A stretch of 64,000 nucleotides of DNA from CAVRCA01 sp963719345 (lineage in GTDB: Bacteria > Pseudomonadota > Alphaproteobacteria > Acetobacterales > Acetobacteraceae). The stretch covers positions 372,001-436,000 of the forward strand of contig CAVRCA010000005.1 of assembly GCA_963719345.1 (NCBI GenBank), read 5' to 3'. The notes under the pieces were generated by a model. It was not told where the DNA came from. It saw only the letters and a list, made by a program, of their open reading frames with translations, and did not search any database. Position 1 is the stretch's first letter. Every line of letters begins with the position of its first letter. Both the position numbers and the translations under genes were made by a program. Positions 11,106 to 21,011 of the stretch are shown here, piece after piece.

Positions 11106-12275
11106 CTAAACCCCGCGCGCGAGCTCGCGCCTGGCCTTGGCGACGTCGCGCGGCCGGTCGACCGCGATCACCGAGGTCGTCCGTCCATCGCGGCCAAGCC
11201 GCCACAGCGGTTTTTCCCCGGTCTCGGCGGCGATCACCTCGTCATCGGCTTGCGGCAGGCCGACGATCTGCAGTCGGCGGCCGAACTGGTCCGACCAGAA
11301 CCACGGGATCTCGTGGTAGCCGACGGTCTCGCCCATGATGGTACGGGCCGCCAGTTCCGCCTGCGCATTGGCATTGTGCCACAATTCGAGCCGCATGCTC
11401 CGGCCGAGGCCGTCATGGGTCAGCCGGGCCACGTCGCCGATCGCGTAGATCGCCGGGTCCGGCGTGCGTCCGCAGCCGTCGGTGAGAATGCCGTCATCGC
11501 AGGGGAGCCCGGCCGCCCGCGCCAATCCGTCCGCCGCCAGCAGGCCGATCGCAACCCCTGCCGCGTCGGCTGCAATGTCGGACTTGCCGGCGATCCGTGC
11601 GACTACACCGGACGGCGCGCGTTCCACCCGGCTCGTCACGCCGACGCGGATCTCGACGCCATTGGCCCGGTGCAGATCGGCGAGGAACAGGCTTGGCGCG
11701 GGAGGCAGCACGCGGGCGCACAGGCGGGCCTCGCGCTCGAGCACCGTTACCGCCACTCCGTGCGCGCGCGCGCTCGCCGCGATCTCGAGCCCGAGCCAGC
11801 CGCCGCCGACCACGAGCAGCCGGGCGACCGTGCCGAGCCGCTGTTGCAAAGCCCGCGCCTGCGCCAAGGTTCGCAACACGAACACGCGCTCGCCGTCGGC
11901 CGGCAATCCGGGCAGCTCACGTGCGACGCCCCCGGTGGCCAGCACCAAAGCGTCGAACGGCAGGACGCCGCCGTCGCCGAGGATCACGCTGCGGCTTTGC
12001 CGGTTGATCGAGGCGACGGACACGCCGACCCGGAGGTCGATCCGTTGCTCACTCGCGATGTTTTCGCCCCACATGAAGGCAAAGGGCGGTGCGTCGGCCT
12101 GCAGCGCCGCCTTCGAGAGCGGTGGCCGCTCGTACGGGGGATGCGGCTCGTCGCCGACCAGCGTGATCACCCCGGCAAAGCCGAGGCGACGCAGCGCGCG
12201 GGCACAGACCGCGCCCGCCTGTCCGGCGCCGACGATGACGACCCGCGCATCGGTCAGGCTGTGCAGGTTGTTCAT
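11106..12275 (-). CDS. FAD-dependent NAD(P)H ferredoxin/rubredoxin-type reductase
   Basis: Pyridine-nucleotide-disulfide family reductase of 389 residues, like those that feed Rieske oxygenases or P450s through a ferredoxin. It has the FAD-binding GxGxxG (VVIVGAGQAGAVCARALR) at the N-terminus, the NAD(P)H-binding GGGWLGLEIAASARAHG in the middle, the second FAD motif IYAIGDVARL, and a C-terminal reductase domain with IPWFWSDQFGRRLQIVG. The ATG is chosen 12 residues before the FAD motif; a longer reading would add 26 residues that look like untranslated leader. No ferredoxin gene adjoins. A Rieske oxygenase alpha subunit occurs 23 kb away without its own reductase. Confidence 0.88.
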   Translation of the reverse strand: MNNLHSLTDARVVIVGAGQAGAVCARALRRLGFAGVITLVGDEPHPPYERPPLSKAALQADAPPFAFMWGENIASEQRIDLRVGVSVASINRQSRSVILGDGGVLPFDALVLATGGVARELPGLPADGERVFVLRTLAQARALQQRLGTVARLLVVGGGWLGLEIAASARAHGVAVTVLEREARLCARVLPPAPSLFLADLHRANGVEIRVGVTSRVERAPSGVVARIAGKSDIAADAAGVAIGLLAADGLARAAGLPCDDGILTDGCGRTPDPAIYAIGDVARLTHDGLGRSMRLELWHNANAQAELAARTIMGETVGYHEIPWFWSDQFGRRLQIVGLPQADDEVIAAETGEKPLWRLGRDGRTTSVIAVDRPRDVAKARRELARGV

Positions 12276-12407
12276 CGTCGCTCTCCGTGCCGACTTGCCG
12301 CCGTGCGTCCAATCTATCCGTTTGGAGCAGGTTGGGGAGGCCGAAGAACGCAAGGGGCGGCGACGTCGGAAGACGCCGCCGCCTGTCGCGGTACGGTCAG
12401 ATCGCGG

Positions 12408-13757
12408 TCAGAACCCGACTATGACGTCGGTTCCGAAGGTGAAGGCGCCCCGGTCGGCGCCGCTGTTGAACGGCCTGGTGTTGGTCAACGCGTAGTCGTA
12501 GCGGACCTCGGGCCGCACCATGAACGCCGCGACATAGGGGATCGACGGCTTGTAGGTCAGGCCGAGGGTGATCTCGCTGTAGGTGGTGGGCGCGGCCGTC
12601 ACCACGCCGGGAGCGGGGTACCCGTATGTAAGATTGACGAAATCGTGCGGGTTGCGGAACCCGGCCACGTAGAAGCCGTGGTCGTCGCGATAGATCTCGC
12701 CCCTCGCGTTCAGCGTCACGACGTCGTTCAGGACATAGGAAGCGTATTGGGCGACACCGTACCCGTTCGCCTGGAAGTAGTCGTCGCGGATGAGGTTGAG
12801 TTCGGTGGTGAACGACCACTTGTCGGTCGGCTTGTAGGTCGCGGTGATGTCGTTGAGCCAGCGGTAGTAGCCGTTCGCGTTGACCGTCGGCGAGAGCGCC
12901 TGGAAGCCGGCGGTGCCGTTCTCGGGCCCGAAATGGGTCAGGCCCAGCACCGACAGCTTGCCGTCCAGCAGGGTGAGGCCGACGCCGAAGAGGCCGGCGG
13001 CCGCGGCATTGTTGTCGCCCGCTCCCAACGTCGTGTTCACGCCGCTGTCGACGCCGCCCCAGATGTCGACCTCCGACGTCGCATGCCACGTCGCCAGCAC
13101 GCCGGTATGGACGAACGGCAGGCCGAAATTGAAGATGTAGGAATGGCTGTAGAACGGGTTCGTCGAAGGGTCGATCGTCTCGAAGCCGAGCGGCGTCGGA
13201 TACTGGCCGGCCTTGACGTCGATACCGCCCGGCGTCAGCCAAGGCAGATGCGCCTGCACATTCGCCGAGATAATGGCCAATTGGTATCTCGACGCGAAAG
13301 TCGAGTTGAATTCACCGAGGAACTGCACGAAGCGCGCGTCGGTGCCGTAGAGCGCCTGCAACGAGAAGCCGAAATCGTAGCCCGTCGCCTTCGGGTCGGC
13401 TGGGCGCTGCAACGACAGCAGCGCCTGGTTGAGCACCACTTGGTTCGCCCGGTCGGTGAACAGCTGGCCGAAATTGAGGCCGTTGCCAGGATTCTGCGGA
13501 TTGATGATGGCGCCGAGGTCGAACTGGGCGTTGAACTTCAGCGTATCGGCCCAGGCGGACGGGGCTGTGGGAGGCGGCGTCGGAGCAGTCTGGTCGGTCG
13601 TGGTGCCAGCCGCCGCCGGCGCCGGCGCGGCGGGTGAAAGGGTGGTGGGTGTCTGGTTGGGCGGGGTGGTGTCGGCAGCCTGCACCGCCGATGCGGCGAG
13701 CGCGACAAGCGAGCTTGACAGCAGCCAGAAGGCGGATTTTTGGCCAAGACTTCTCAT
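12408..13757 (-). CDS. outer-membrane beta-barrel porin (BBP2/OmpL-like)
   Basis: An outer-membrane barrel of 449 residues. The signal peptide spans 1-27 (ending AVQA before ADTT). A Pro/Thr/Ala-rich stretch (28-70) follows, then alternating amphipathic strands rich in aromatic residues, a GQYPTPLGFETIDPS block typical of the BBP2 family, and a C-terminal Phe (DVIVGF) as used for barrel assembly. The gene lies 71 bases downstream of amtB on the same strand, so it is probably transcribed with the glnK-amtB operon under nitrogen control and may admit small nitrogen compounds across the outer membrane. The substrate is inference. Confidence 0.84.
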   Translation of the reverse strand: MRSLGQKSAFWLLSSSLVALAASAVQAADTTPPNQTPTTLSPAAPAPAAAGTTTDQTAPTPPPTAPSAWADTLKFNAQFDLGAIINPQNPGNGLNFGQLFTDRANQVVLNQALLSLQRPADPKATGYDFGFSLQALYGTDARFVQFLGEFNSTFASRYQLAIISANVQAHLPWLTPGGIDVKAGQYPTPLGFETIDPSTNPFYSHSYIFNFGLPFVHTGVLATWHATSEVDIWGGVDSGVNTTLGAGDNNAAAAGLFGVGLTLLDGKLSVLGLTHFGPENGTAGFQALSPTVNANGYYRWLNDITATYKPTDKWSFTTELNLIRDDYFQANGYGVAQYASYVLNDVVTLNARGEIYRDDHGFYVAGFRNPHDFVNLTYGYPAPGVVTAAPTTYSEITLGLTYKPSIPYVAAFMVRPEVRYDYALTNTRPFNSGADRGAFTFGTDVIVGF

Positions 13758-13828
13758 GACAACATCCGGATTCCTGTTTGTACGGCGGGCGAAACGGGCG
13801 CTCCCGGCGGGAGCGCCCGATGCTTGCG

Positions 13829-15248
<1,420 letters not shown>

Positions 15249-15272
15249 CGTTCTTATTTCCTTGCAGGTATT

Positions 15273-15611
15273 TTAGAGGGCTTCGCCGTCCAGTTCGCCG
15301 GTGCGGATGCGGACGGCACGTTCGAGATCAATGACGAAGATCTTGCCGTCTCCGATCTTGCCGGTATGGGCGGACTTGGTGATCGCCTCGACGACCGAGT
15401 CGGCGAGATCGGTCGGCACCGCCACCTCGATCTTGACCTTCGGCAGAAAGCTGACGTGGTACTCCGCGCCGCGATAAATCTCGGTCTGGCCCTTTTGCCG
15501 GCCGAAACCCTTCACTTCGGAAACGGTGAGGCCCTGGACGCCGAGCGGCGTCAAAGCCTCCCTTACATCATCGAGCTTGAATGGCTTGATGATAGCCATG
15601 ATCAGTTTCAT
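15273..15611 (-). CDS. glnK: nitrogen regulatory PII protein GlnK
   Basis: PII signal protein of 112 residues that senses 2-oxoglutarate, ATP/ADP and glutamine status. The T-loop holds the uridylylated Tyr in TEIYRGAEYHV (about residue 51), and the family end GDGKIFVIDLERAVRIRTGE is intact. It is called GlnK rather than GlnB because it directly precedes amtB; its expected target is the AmtB pore. A good ribosome site (AGGG) lies just before the ATG. A candidate sigma-54 promoter lies about 66 bases upstream and an NtrC-type palindrome further up, consistent with induction under nitrogen limitation. Confidence 0.95.
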   Translation of the reverse strand: MKLIMAIIKPFKLDDVREALTPLGVQGLTVSEVKGFGRQKGQTEIYRGAEYHVSFLPKVKIEVAVPTDLADSVVEAITKSAHTGKIGDGKIFVIDLERAVRIRTGELDGEAL

Positions 15612-15676
15612 CTCGCTGCCCTGCTTCTGACATCAGCTTTGACTCGCGCCGAAGCGCGATGAACAGCGACCATTCC

Positions 15677-15692
15677 TTCAAGAATTGTGCCA
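15677..15692 (-). promoter_or_regulatory. candidate sigma-54 promoter of glnK-amtB
   Basis: On the minus strand the sequence reads TGGCACAATTCTTGAA. The -24 box is exact and the spacing to the -12 box is correct; TTGAA replaces the consensus TTGCA. It sits 66 bases before the glnK start, a normal distance. This is a motif match supported by gene identity. Confidence 0.55.
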
Positions 15693-15775
15693 ATGACAGC
15701 GGCTGGCGAGCGACACCGATCTGCCTAGTGGCTGTGCAGCTCGATCGCCCACGGCGAGCAAATCGGCGGCGATCG

Positions 15776-15792
15776 TGCAATGATCCGTTGCA
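15776..15792. promoter_or_regulatory. candidate NtrC-binding palindrome
   Basis: TGCAATGATCCGTTGCA has TGCA half sites at the same 17-base spacing as the NtrC consensus TGCACC-N5-GGTGCA. It lies about 85-100 bases upstream of the candidate sigma-54 promoter, where an enhancer site is expected. It partly abuts the glnA terminator. Confidence 0.5.
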
Positions 15793-15793
15793 C

Positions 15794-15826
15794 AAAAAAA
15801 GCCCCACGCCGTTGGAGCGTGGGGCT
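15794..15826 (-). terminator. rho-independent terminator of glnA
   Basis: On the minus strand AGCCCCACGC and GCGTGGGGCT form a perfect 10-bp stem around a 6-7 base loop, followed directly by seven T. It lies about 70 bases past the glnA stop and upstream of glnK, so it separates the two nitrogen operons. Confidence 0.9.
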
Positions 15827-15894
15827 GATCGGTCGCCGAGACAGGCGACGGTCTGCCAAGCCAAACCGGTCAGACGGACCGGCAGGCGGACCGT

Positions 15895-17286
15895 CTAGAC
15901 GGAGTAGTACATCTCGAACTCGACCGGATGCGGGGTGTGCTCGAACCGGTACACCTCGTTCCACTTGAGCTCGATGTAGCTCTCGATCTGGTCGGTGCTG
16001 AACACGTCGCCGGCCAGCAGGAACTCGTGGTCGCCTTCCAGTGCGCCGATTGCTTCGCGCAGGCTGCCGGAGACGGTCGGAATGCCGCGCAGCTCTTCGG
16101 GCGGCAGGTCGTAGAGATCCTTGTCCATCGGATCGCCGGGGTGGATCTTGTTGCGGATGCCGTCGACGCCCGCCATCAGCATGGCGGCGAACGCGAGATA
16201 GGGGTTCGCCGCAGCGTCGGGGAAGCGGACCTCGACCCGTTTGGCTTTCGGGTTTGTCGCGTACGGGATGCGGCAGGAGGCGGAACGATTGCGCGCCGAG
16301 TAGGCGAGCAGCACCGGTGCCTCGAAGCCGGGGATCAGGCGCTTGTAGCTGTTCGTCGTCGGGTTGGTGAACGCGTTGATCGCCTTGGCGTGCTTGATGA
16401 TGCCGCCGATGTAGTAGAGCGCGGTCTCCGACAGATCCGCGTAGCTGTTGCCGGCGAACAGCGGTTTGCCTCCCCGCCAGATCGACTGGTGGACATGCAT
16501 CCCCGAGCCGTTGTCGCCGTAGATCGGCTTCGGCATGAACGTCGCGGTCTTGCCGTAGCTGTGCGCCACGTTGTGGATGCAGTATTTGTAGATCTGCAGA
16601 TGGTCGGCGAGCTGCACCATCGGTCCGAACTTCATGCCGAGCTCGTGCTGGCTCTGCGCCACCTCATGGTGGTGCTTCTCGATGATGACGCCCATCTCGC
16701 CCATGGTCGAGAGCATCTCGGCGCGCAGGTCGCTCTCGCTGTCGACCGGCGGCACCGGGAAGTAGCCGCCCTTCACGGTCGGCCGGTGGCCCATGTTGCC
16801 TTCGGGGTAGTCCTTCAGCGATGCCCCCGGACCCTCCATGCTGTCGACCTGGAAAATCCCGTAGTTCGGCCCGGTGCCGAACTTGACGCTGTCGAAGATG
16901 AAGAATTCCGCTTCGGGTCCGAAGTAGACGGCATCCCCGATGCCGCTGCTGTGGACGAAGGCTTCGGCCTTCTTCGCGGTGCTGCGCGGGTCGCGGTTAT
17001 AGGCCTGGCCGGTCGACGGCTCCATGATGTCGCAGATCAGGATCAGGCTCGGCTTGGCGGCGAACGGGTCCATCACCGCGGTCGACGGGTCCGGCATCAG
17101 GATCATGTCGCTTTCGTTGATCGCCTTCCAACCGGCGATCGACGAGCCGTCGAACATGAAGCCGTCACGGAACACGTCGTCCTCGATCGTCGAGACGTGC
17201 TGGGCGGTGTGCTGCCACTTGCCCCGGGGATCGGTGAACCGCAGGTCCACGTATTCGACCGAATGCTCCTGGATCAGCTCCATCAC
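15895..17286 (-). CDS. glnA: type I glutamine synthetase
   Basis: ATP-dependent glutamine synthetase (GSI), the main ammonium-assimilating enzyme, active as a dodecamer. The open frame gives 463 residues from GTG. Landmarks are the FMFDGSSIAGW segment, the metal/substrate block PEAEFFIFD, the catalytic HHHEVAQSQHE, NGSGMHVHQS and the KRLIPGFEAP loop. The adenylylation Tyr lies in KDLYDLPPEE, so activity is probably controlled by GlnE. The natural start is probably at 17332: an ATG with a strong Shine-Dalgarno opens MAKK, and deleting one G near 17320 joins it to the in-frame DSSAGGGAGNVMELIQ. The gene lies about 150-200 bases after glnB in a glnB-glnA operon. Confidence 0.96.
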   Translation of the reverse strand: MMELIQEHSVEYVDLRFTDPRGKWQHTAQHVSTIEDDVFRDGFMFDGSSIAGWKAINESDMILMPDPSTAVMDPFAAKPSLILICDIMEPSTGQAYNRDPRSTAKKAEAFVHSSGIGDAVYFGPEAEFFIFDSVKFGTGPNYGIFQVDSMEGPGASLKDYPEGNMGHRPTVKGGYFPVPPVDSESDLRAEMLSTMGEMGVIIEKHHHEVAQSQHELGMKFGPMVQLADHLQIYKYCIHNVAHSYGKTATFMPKPIYGDNGSGMHVHQSIWRGGKPLFAGNSYADLSETALYYIGGIIKHAKAINAFTNPTTNSYKRLIPGFEAPVLLAYSARNRSASCRIPYATNPKAKRVEVRFPDAAANPYLAFAAMLMAGVDGIRNKIHPGDPMDKDLYDLPPEELRGIPTVSGSLREAIGALEGDHEFLLAGDVFSTDQIESYIELKWNEVYRFEHTPHPVEFEMYYSV

Positions 17287-17484
17287 GTTGCCCGCGCCGC
17301 CGCCGGCGCTGGAATCTGGCCTTCTTCGCCATGCCTTATCCTCGTCCTCTGCGGTAGCCGCCGCACGCAGCGATTGCGGCGTACGGTCACGGCATACGAA
17401 CAGGGCCGCCCAACGCGGCCCCTGGCGTGAGCGGCCCAGTCTAGTCCGATCTCGCCTCGGGCCGGAAGCGGTCTCGTCGCTGCC

Positions 17485-17823
17485 TCAGATCGCGTCTTCT
17501 CCCCGCTCGCCGGTACGGATGCGGACGACCTCCTCGACCGAGGTGATGAAGATCTTGCCGTCGCCGATGCGGCCGGTCCGGGCAGCGCCGACGATCGCCT
17601 CGACCGCCCGCTCCACCAGACCGTCCTCGCAGACGATCTCGATCTTCACCTTGGGCAGAAAGTCGACGACATATTCGGCGCCCCGATAGAGCTCGGTATG
17701 GCCCTTCTGCCGGCCGAAGCCCTTGGCCTCCACGACGGTAATGCCTTGCAGCCCCACCTCGTGCAGAGCCTCCTTCACCTCATCGAGCTTGAACGGCTTG
17801 ATGACCGCCTCGATTTTCTTCAT
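17485..17823 (-). CDS. glnB: nitrogen regulatory PII protein GlnB
   Basis: Second PII protein, 112 residues, with the uridylylation Tyr in TELYRGAEYVV and a complete C-terminal block (GDGKIFITSVEEVVRIRTGE). Placed directly upstream of glnA it matches the glnB-glnA operon of alphaproteobacteria, where GlnB controls NtrB/NtrC and the adenylyltransferase GlnE. The start is the ATG of MKKIEAVIKPF; the frame remains open for 49 codons further upstream, but that stretch is not PII-like. A very good sigma-54 motif lies 84 bases before the ATG. Confidence 0.95.
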   Translation of the reverse strand: MKKIEAVIKPFKLDEVKEALHEVGLQGITVVEAKGFGRQKGHTELYRGAEYVVDFLPKVKIEIVCEDGLVERAVEAIVGAARTGRIGDGKIFITSVEEVVRIRTGERGEDAI

Positions 17824-17906
17824 TCGTCCAACAGCCCGGTCAACCGAGCGCTCCCATTGTCCTGGCTGCCCGATCGCGCAACGCGCAATCAGCAGCGCCG
17901 GAGGTT

Positions 17907-17922
17907 TGCACGTGGCGTGCCA
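17907..17922 (-). promoter_or_regulatory. candidate sigma-54 promoter of glnB-glnA
   Basis: The minus strand reads TGGCACGCCACGTGCA, matching TGGCACG-N4-TTGCA except for one base. It lies 84 bases before the glnB ATG. The motif overlaps a palindrome built on CGTGGCACGCCACG. Confidence 0.6.
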
Positions 17923-17996
17923 CGCGGCAACGTGCGACCCCGCAGCAGCGTCCCGGCGCCGCTCGCTCACGCGATGGGCGAAACCGGCCGGGCGGT

Positions 17997-18013
17997 TGCT
18001 TCAATTTTGCGCA
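17997..18013. promoter_or_regulatory. weak NtrC-like palindrome upstream of glnB
   Basis: TGC and GCA are set 17 bases end to end, about 75-90 bases upstream of the glnB sigma-54 motif. Only three bases of each half site match, so this may be chance. Confidence 0.25.
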
Positions 18014-18086
18014 AGTTGAACGGCGTCGGCATGGGACCCATACTGTTCTTCCCCCCAACGCCGCCCTCAACAGGAGAAGCCGGACG

Positions 18087-19289
18087 GTGAAGCGCGTCAA
18101 CGCCTTGCTGGCGGCAACGGGTACGACCGTGTTTACCGTGATGTCGGCGCTTGCGCCGAGCACGACAGCGATCAATCTGGGCCAGGGTTTTCCGGACACC
18201 GACGGGCCGGCGGACATCATCAGGCGGCGGCCGACGCCCTGCCCGATGGGCGCAACCAGTACCCGCCAATGCCCGGGCTGCCCGAACTGCGCCACGCCGT
18301 CGCCGCGCCACAACGCGCGCTTCTACGGCCTCGACATCGACGCCGATGCGCGAGGTGGTGGTCACGTCGGGCGCGACCGAGGCGATCACCGCCTGCCTGA
18401 TGGCGGTGCTCGATCCCGGTGACGAGGTCGTCGTCATCGAGCCGGTGTACGATACCTATCTGCCGGTGATCCGCATGCTCGGGGCCGTGCCGCGTATCGT
18501 GCGGCTGGCTCCGCCGGGGTGGGAACTGCCGCGCGACGAGCTCGCCGCCGCCTTCGGGCCGCGGACCAAGGCGATCCTGCTGAACTCGCCCATGAACCCG
18601 ACCGGCAAGGTGTTCACCGCCGACGAGCTTGCCTTCATTGCCGAGCTGGTGCATGCGCATGACGCCTATGCGATCTGCGACGAGGTCTACGAACACCTGG
18701 CGTTCGACGGGCGGCGTCATATTCCGCTGATGACGGTCCCCGGGCATGCGTCAGCGCACGATGCGCATCGGCAGCGCCGGAAAGACGTTTTCGCTGACCG
18801 GCTGGAAGGTCGGCTACATCACTGCCGCGCCGGCGGCCTTGCCGCCGTGGTCGCCAAGGCGCACCAGAACCTGACCTTCACGACCCCGCCGAACCTGCAG
18901 CGCGCGGTGGCGGTCGGGCTCGCCAAGGACGATGCGTATTTCCGCGGTCTCTCGACCGCGCTCGCAGCGCGACGCGACCGGCTCGCGGCCGGGTTGGAGG
19001 GCTCGGGATGACGGTCCTGCCGACGCAGGAACGTATTTCCTGACCGTCGATTTCTCCCCGCTGGGGTTCAACGGCGACGATGTCGCGTTCTGCCGCCACA
19101 TCACCGAGGCGGCGCGCGTCACGGCCATCCCGGTCTCCGCCTTCTACGAGAACGATCCGCCGCGCCCATTATGCCCGCTTCGCCTTCTGCAAGCGTCCGG
19201 AGGTGCTCGACGAGGCGGTGGCACGGCTGACCGCGCATTTCGGCCGAGGGGACGGGGCCAAGTTGACGGCGGCGGCTCGATCGGCCTAA
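18087..19289 (+). pseudogene. class I/II PLP-dependent aminotransferase, broken by several indels
   Basis: Joined across frames, the protein is a fold-type I aminotransferase of about 390-400 residues, close to DapC/kynurenine-oxoglutarate-type enzymes. Pieces in order are the GTG-started MKRVNALLAATGTTVFT, INLGQGFPDTDGPADI, then (next frame) EVVVTSGATEAITACLM, NSPMNPTGKVF and CDEVYEHL. The PLP lysine segment (GSAGKTFSLTGWKVGY, about 18765-18818) lies in yet another frame, as does the end, YFLTVDFSPLGFNGDD. At least five single-base changes separate the pieces. A good Shine-Dalgarno (AGGAGAAG) precedes the start. The conserved sequence in every piece points to sequencing errors, but real decay next to the insertion element cannot be excluded. 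Transcribed divergently from glnB. Confidence 0.8.
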
Positions 19290-19304
19290 AGCGCCGCACC
19301 GGAT

Positions 19305-19381
19305 GGCGGGTATAGCTCAGTTGGTAGAGCGCCAGGTTGTGGTCTTGGATGTCACGGGTTCGAGTCCCGTTACTCGCCCCA
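19305..19381 (+). tRNA. tRNA-His (GTG anticodon)
   Basis: A complete cloverleaf. The seven-pair acceptor stem is GCGGGTA with TACTCGC, with the extra 5' G(-1) opposite C73 that marks tRNA-His. The D arm is TAGCTCAGTTGGTAGAGC, the anticodon arm is CCAGG-TTGTGGT-CTTGG with anticodon GTG, and the T arm has GGGTTCGAGTCCC. The 3' CCA is encoded. An IS1380 element begins 15 bases downstream. Confidence 0.96.
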
Positions 19382-19396
19382 TTTTTCTCCCGCTAG

Positions 19397-19414
19397 CCGC
19401 TCTTATTCATCGCA
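19397..19414 (+). repeat. left terminal inverted repeat of the IS1380 element
   Basis: CCGCTCTTATTCATCGCA matches the reverse complement of the right end, CCCATCCTATTCACCGCA, at 14 of 18 positions. Including the flanking CTAG, 18 of 22 match. Confidence 0.65.
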
Positions 19415-19518
19415 TGCCAGGGATTCGGCTGGCGGGTGTCGCGTAAGCTGCTGATCGCGTTTACGGATTGGGTGTTGAGACCGATCCATCCACCTGATCA
19501 TTCCGAGCCACACCCGCC

Positions 19519-20862
19519 ATGCCTGATGATACAATTGAGGCGTTCGGCTTTCCAGCCGTCGGACGCAAGAAAGTCGCCGCCGCTTTTGACGGTGGACGCA
19601 TCACCTCGGACGGCGGGGTCATGCTGCTGGCAGCCGCTGAGCGCCGCCTAAGGATTGCCCAGCATCTCGCGGAGCTGATCACCGACCCGCGCAATCCGCT
19701 GTTTGTCACGCACAGCGTCGCCGACATCCTGCGCGCCCGCATGCTTGCCATTGCCTGCGGCTACGAGGACGCCGACGATCTCGATCATCTGCGCACCGAT
19801 CCGGGCTTCAAGCTGGCCTGCGGACGCCTGCCGGACACTGGCCGCGACCTGTGCTCGCAGCCGACGGTATCGCGTTGGGAGAACGCACCCAACTTGCGCG
19901 ACGTCGTGCGCCTGACCTACGCCATGATCGACATCTACTGCGCCAGCTATCGCCGCCCCCCCGCCGCCGTCACGCTGGATATCGACGACACCGTCGATGT
20001 TGTGCACGGGCATCAGCAGCTCTCCTTGTTCAACGCGCATTACGACGAACGCTGCTTCCTGCCGATCCACGTCTATGACACCGCTACGTCGCGTCCGGTG
20101 ACGGTGCTGCTGCGGCCAGGCAAGACGCCGTCCGGGCAGGAAGTGCGCGGTCATGTTCGCCGCCTGGTGCGCCGCATCCGAATGCATTGGCCGATGACGC
20201 GCCTGACCATCCGCGGCGATGGCCACTACGCCCGGCCTGAGGTGATGGCGTGGTGCGAAGCCAATGCGGTGGACTTCATCTTCGGCCTGGCGGGCAATGC
20301 CGTGCTGAGCCGCTTGGTCGAGGCATCCGCCGACGATGTCCGGGTCCGCCGCGCCGAAGCGGCGGCGCCCGTGCTGCGCCGCTACACGGAAACCCGCTAC
20401 GGTGCCAAATCCTGGATGCACGAGCGGCGGGTGGCCGCCAGGATCGAAGCCAGCACGCAAGGTTTGGACATCCGCTTCGTGGTGACCAATCTGGCAAACG
20501 GCAGCGCCGAATGGCTCTACGACACGCTCTACTGCGCGCGCGGGCAGGCCGAGAACCTGATCAAGCTGCACAAGAGCCAACTCGCCTCGGACCGCACCTC
20601 CTGTCGCTCGGCGCTCGCCAATCAGGTGCGCCTCGTGCTGCACACCGCTGCCTACTGGCTGATGCTGACGGTGCGCGACGCCATCCCAAGACAGCAAGCG
20701 CTGACGACTGCCGAGTTCACCACCTTGCGGATGCGCCTGATCAAGGTCGCAGCTCGTATCACCGAGACCGCGACACGGGTCCGCATTGCCCTTGCTGCAG
20801 CCTGCCCCGAAGCAGCCCTGTTCCGCGGCATCGCACTCAGCTTCCAGCCTGCCGGACCGTGA
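19519..20862 (+). CDS. IS1380-family transposase
   Basis: DDE transposase of 447 residues. It opens with FPAVGRKKVAAAFDGGRITSDGG, typical of the family. The catalytic triad candidates are Asp in TLDIDDTVD, Asp in IRGDGHYARPE and Glu in the YCARGQAENLIKLHK block. The length is close to that of other IS1380 transposases. It starts at ATG 122 bases inside the left end. The frame is uninterrupted although several neighbours are frame-broken, and base composition is slightly less GC-rich than the neighbours, consistent with a mobile gene. Confidence 0.93.
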   Translation: MPDDTIEAFGFPAVGRKKVAAAFDGGRITSDGGVMLLAAAERRLRIAQHLAELITDPRNPLFVTHSVADILRARMLAIACGYEDADDLDHLRTDPGFKLACGRLPDTGRDLCSQPTVSRWENAPNLRDVVRLTYAMIDIYCASYRRPPAAVTLDIDDTVDVVHGHQQLSLFNAHYDERCFLPIHVYDTATSRPVTVLLRPGKTPSGQEVRGHVRRLVRRIRMHWPMTRLTIRGDGHYARPEVMAWCEANAVDFIFGLAGNAVLSRLVEASADDVRVRRAEAAAPVLRRYTETRYGAKSWMHERRVAARIEASTQGLDIRFVVTNLANGSAEWLYDTLYCARGQAENLIKLHKSQLASDRTSCRSALANQVRLVLHTAAYWLMLTVRDAIPRQQALTTAEFTTLRMRLIKVAARITETATRVRIALAAACPEAALFRGIALSFQPAGP

Positions 20863-20993
20863 TCCACGGGGCGAGCGCCCCCGACATCTGCCGATCGTGC
20901 AACTCCAACGCCCATCACATCCGGACCGAAACAGCGACGCAACAGGCGCCAAAACCGCCGCGTCCCCGGCTCAGCCAGCAAGAAAAGCGTCAG

Positions 20994-21011
20994 TGCGGTG
21001 AATAGGATGGG
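20994..21011 (-). repeat. right terminal inverted repeat of the IS1380 element
   Basis: This is the partner of the left repeat. It also carries GGATGGG just before the mobA ATG, so the element end may supply that gene's ribosome site. Confidence 0.6.

Larger units (their letters stand above)
19397..21011 (+). mobile_element. IS1380-family insertion sequence
   Basis: Imperfect terminal inverted repeats (14 of 18 matching) enclose a single transposase gene, 1615 bases in all. CTAG flanks both ends (19393-19396 and 21012-21015) and can be read as a 4-bp target duplication, the size known for this family. CTAG is its own reverse complement, so chance is harder to exclude. Removing the element would place mobA about 10 bases after tRNA-His. 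The reading frame is intact, so it may be mobile. Confidence 0.75.

Noticed and set aside
17824..17970. N-terminal extension of glnB of 49 codons.
   Set aside because: The frame is open but the sequence is not PII-like, and the sigma-54 motif lies inside it; PII proteins start at MKKIEA.
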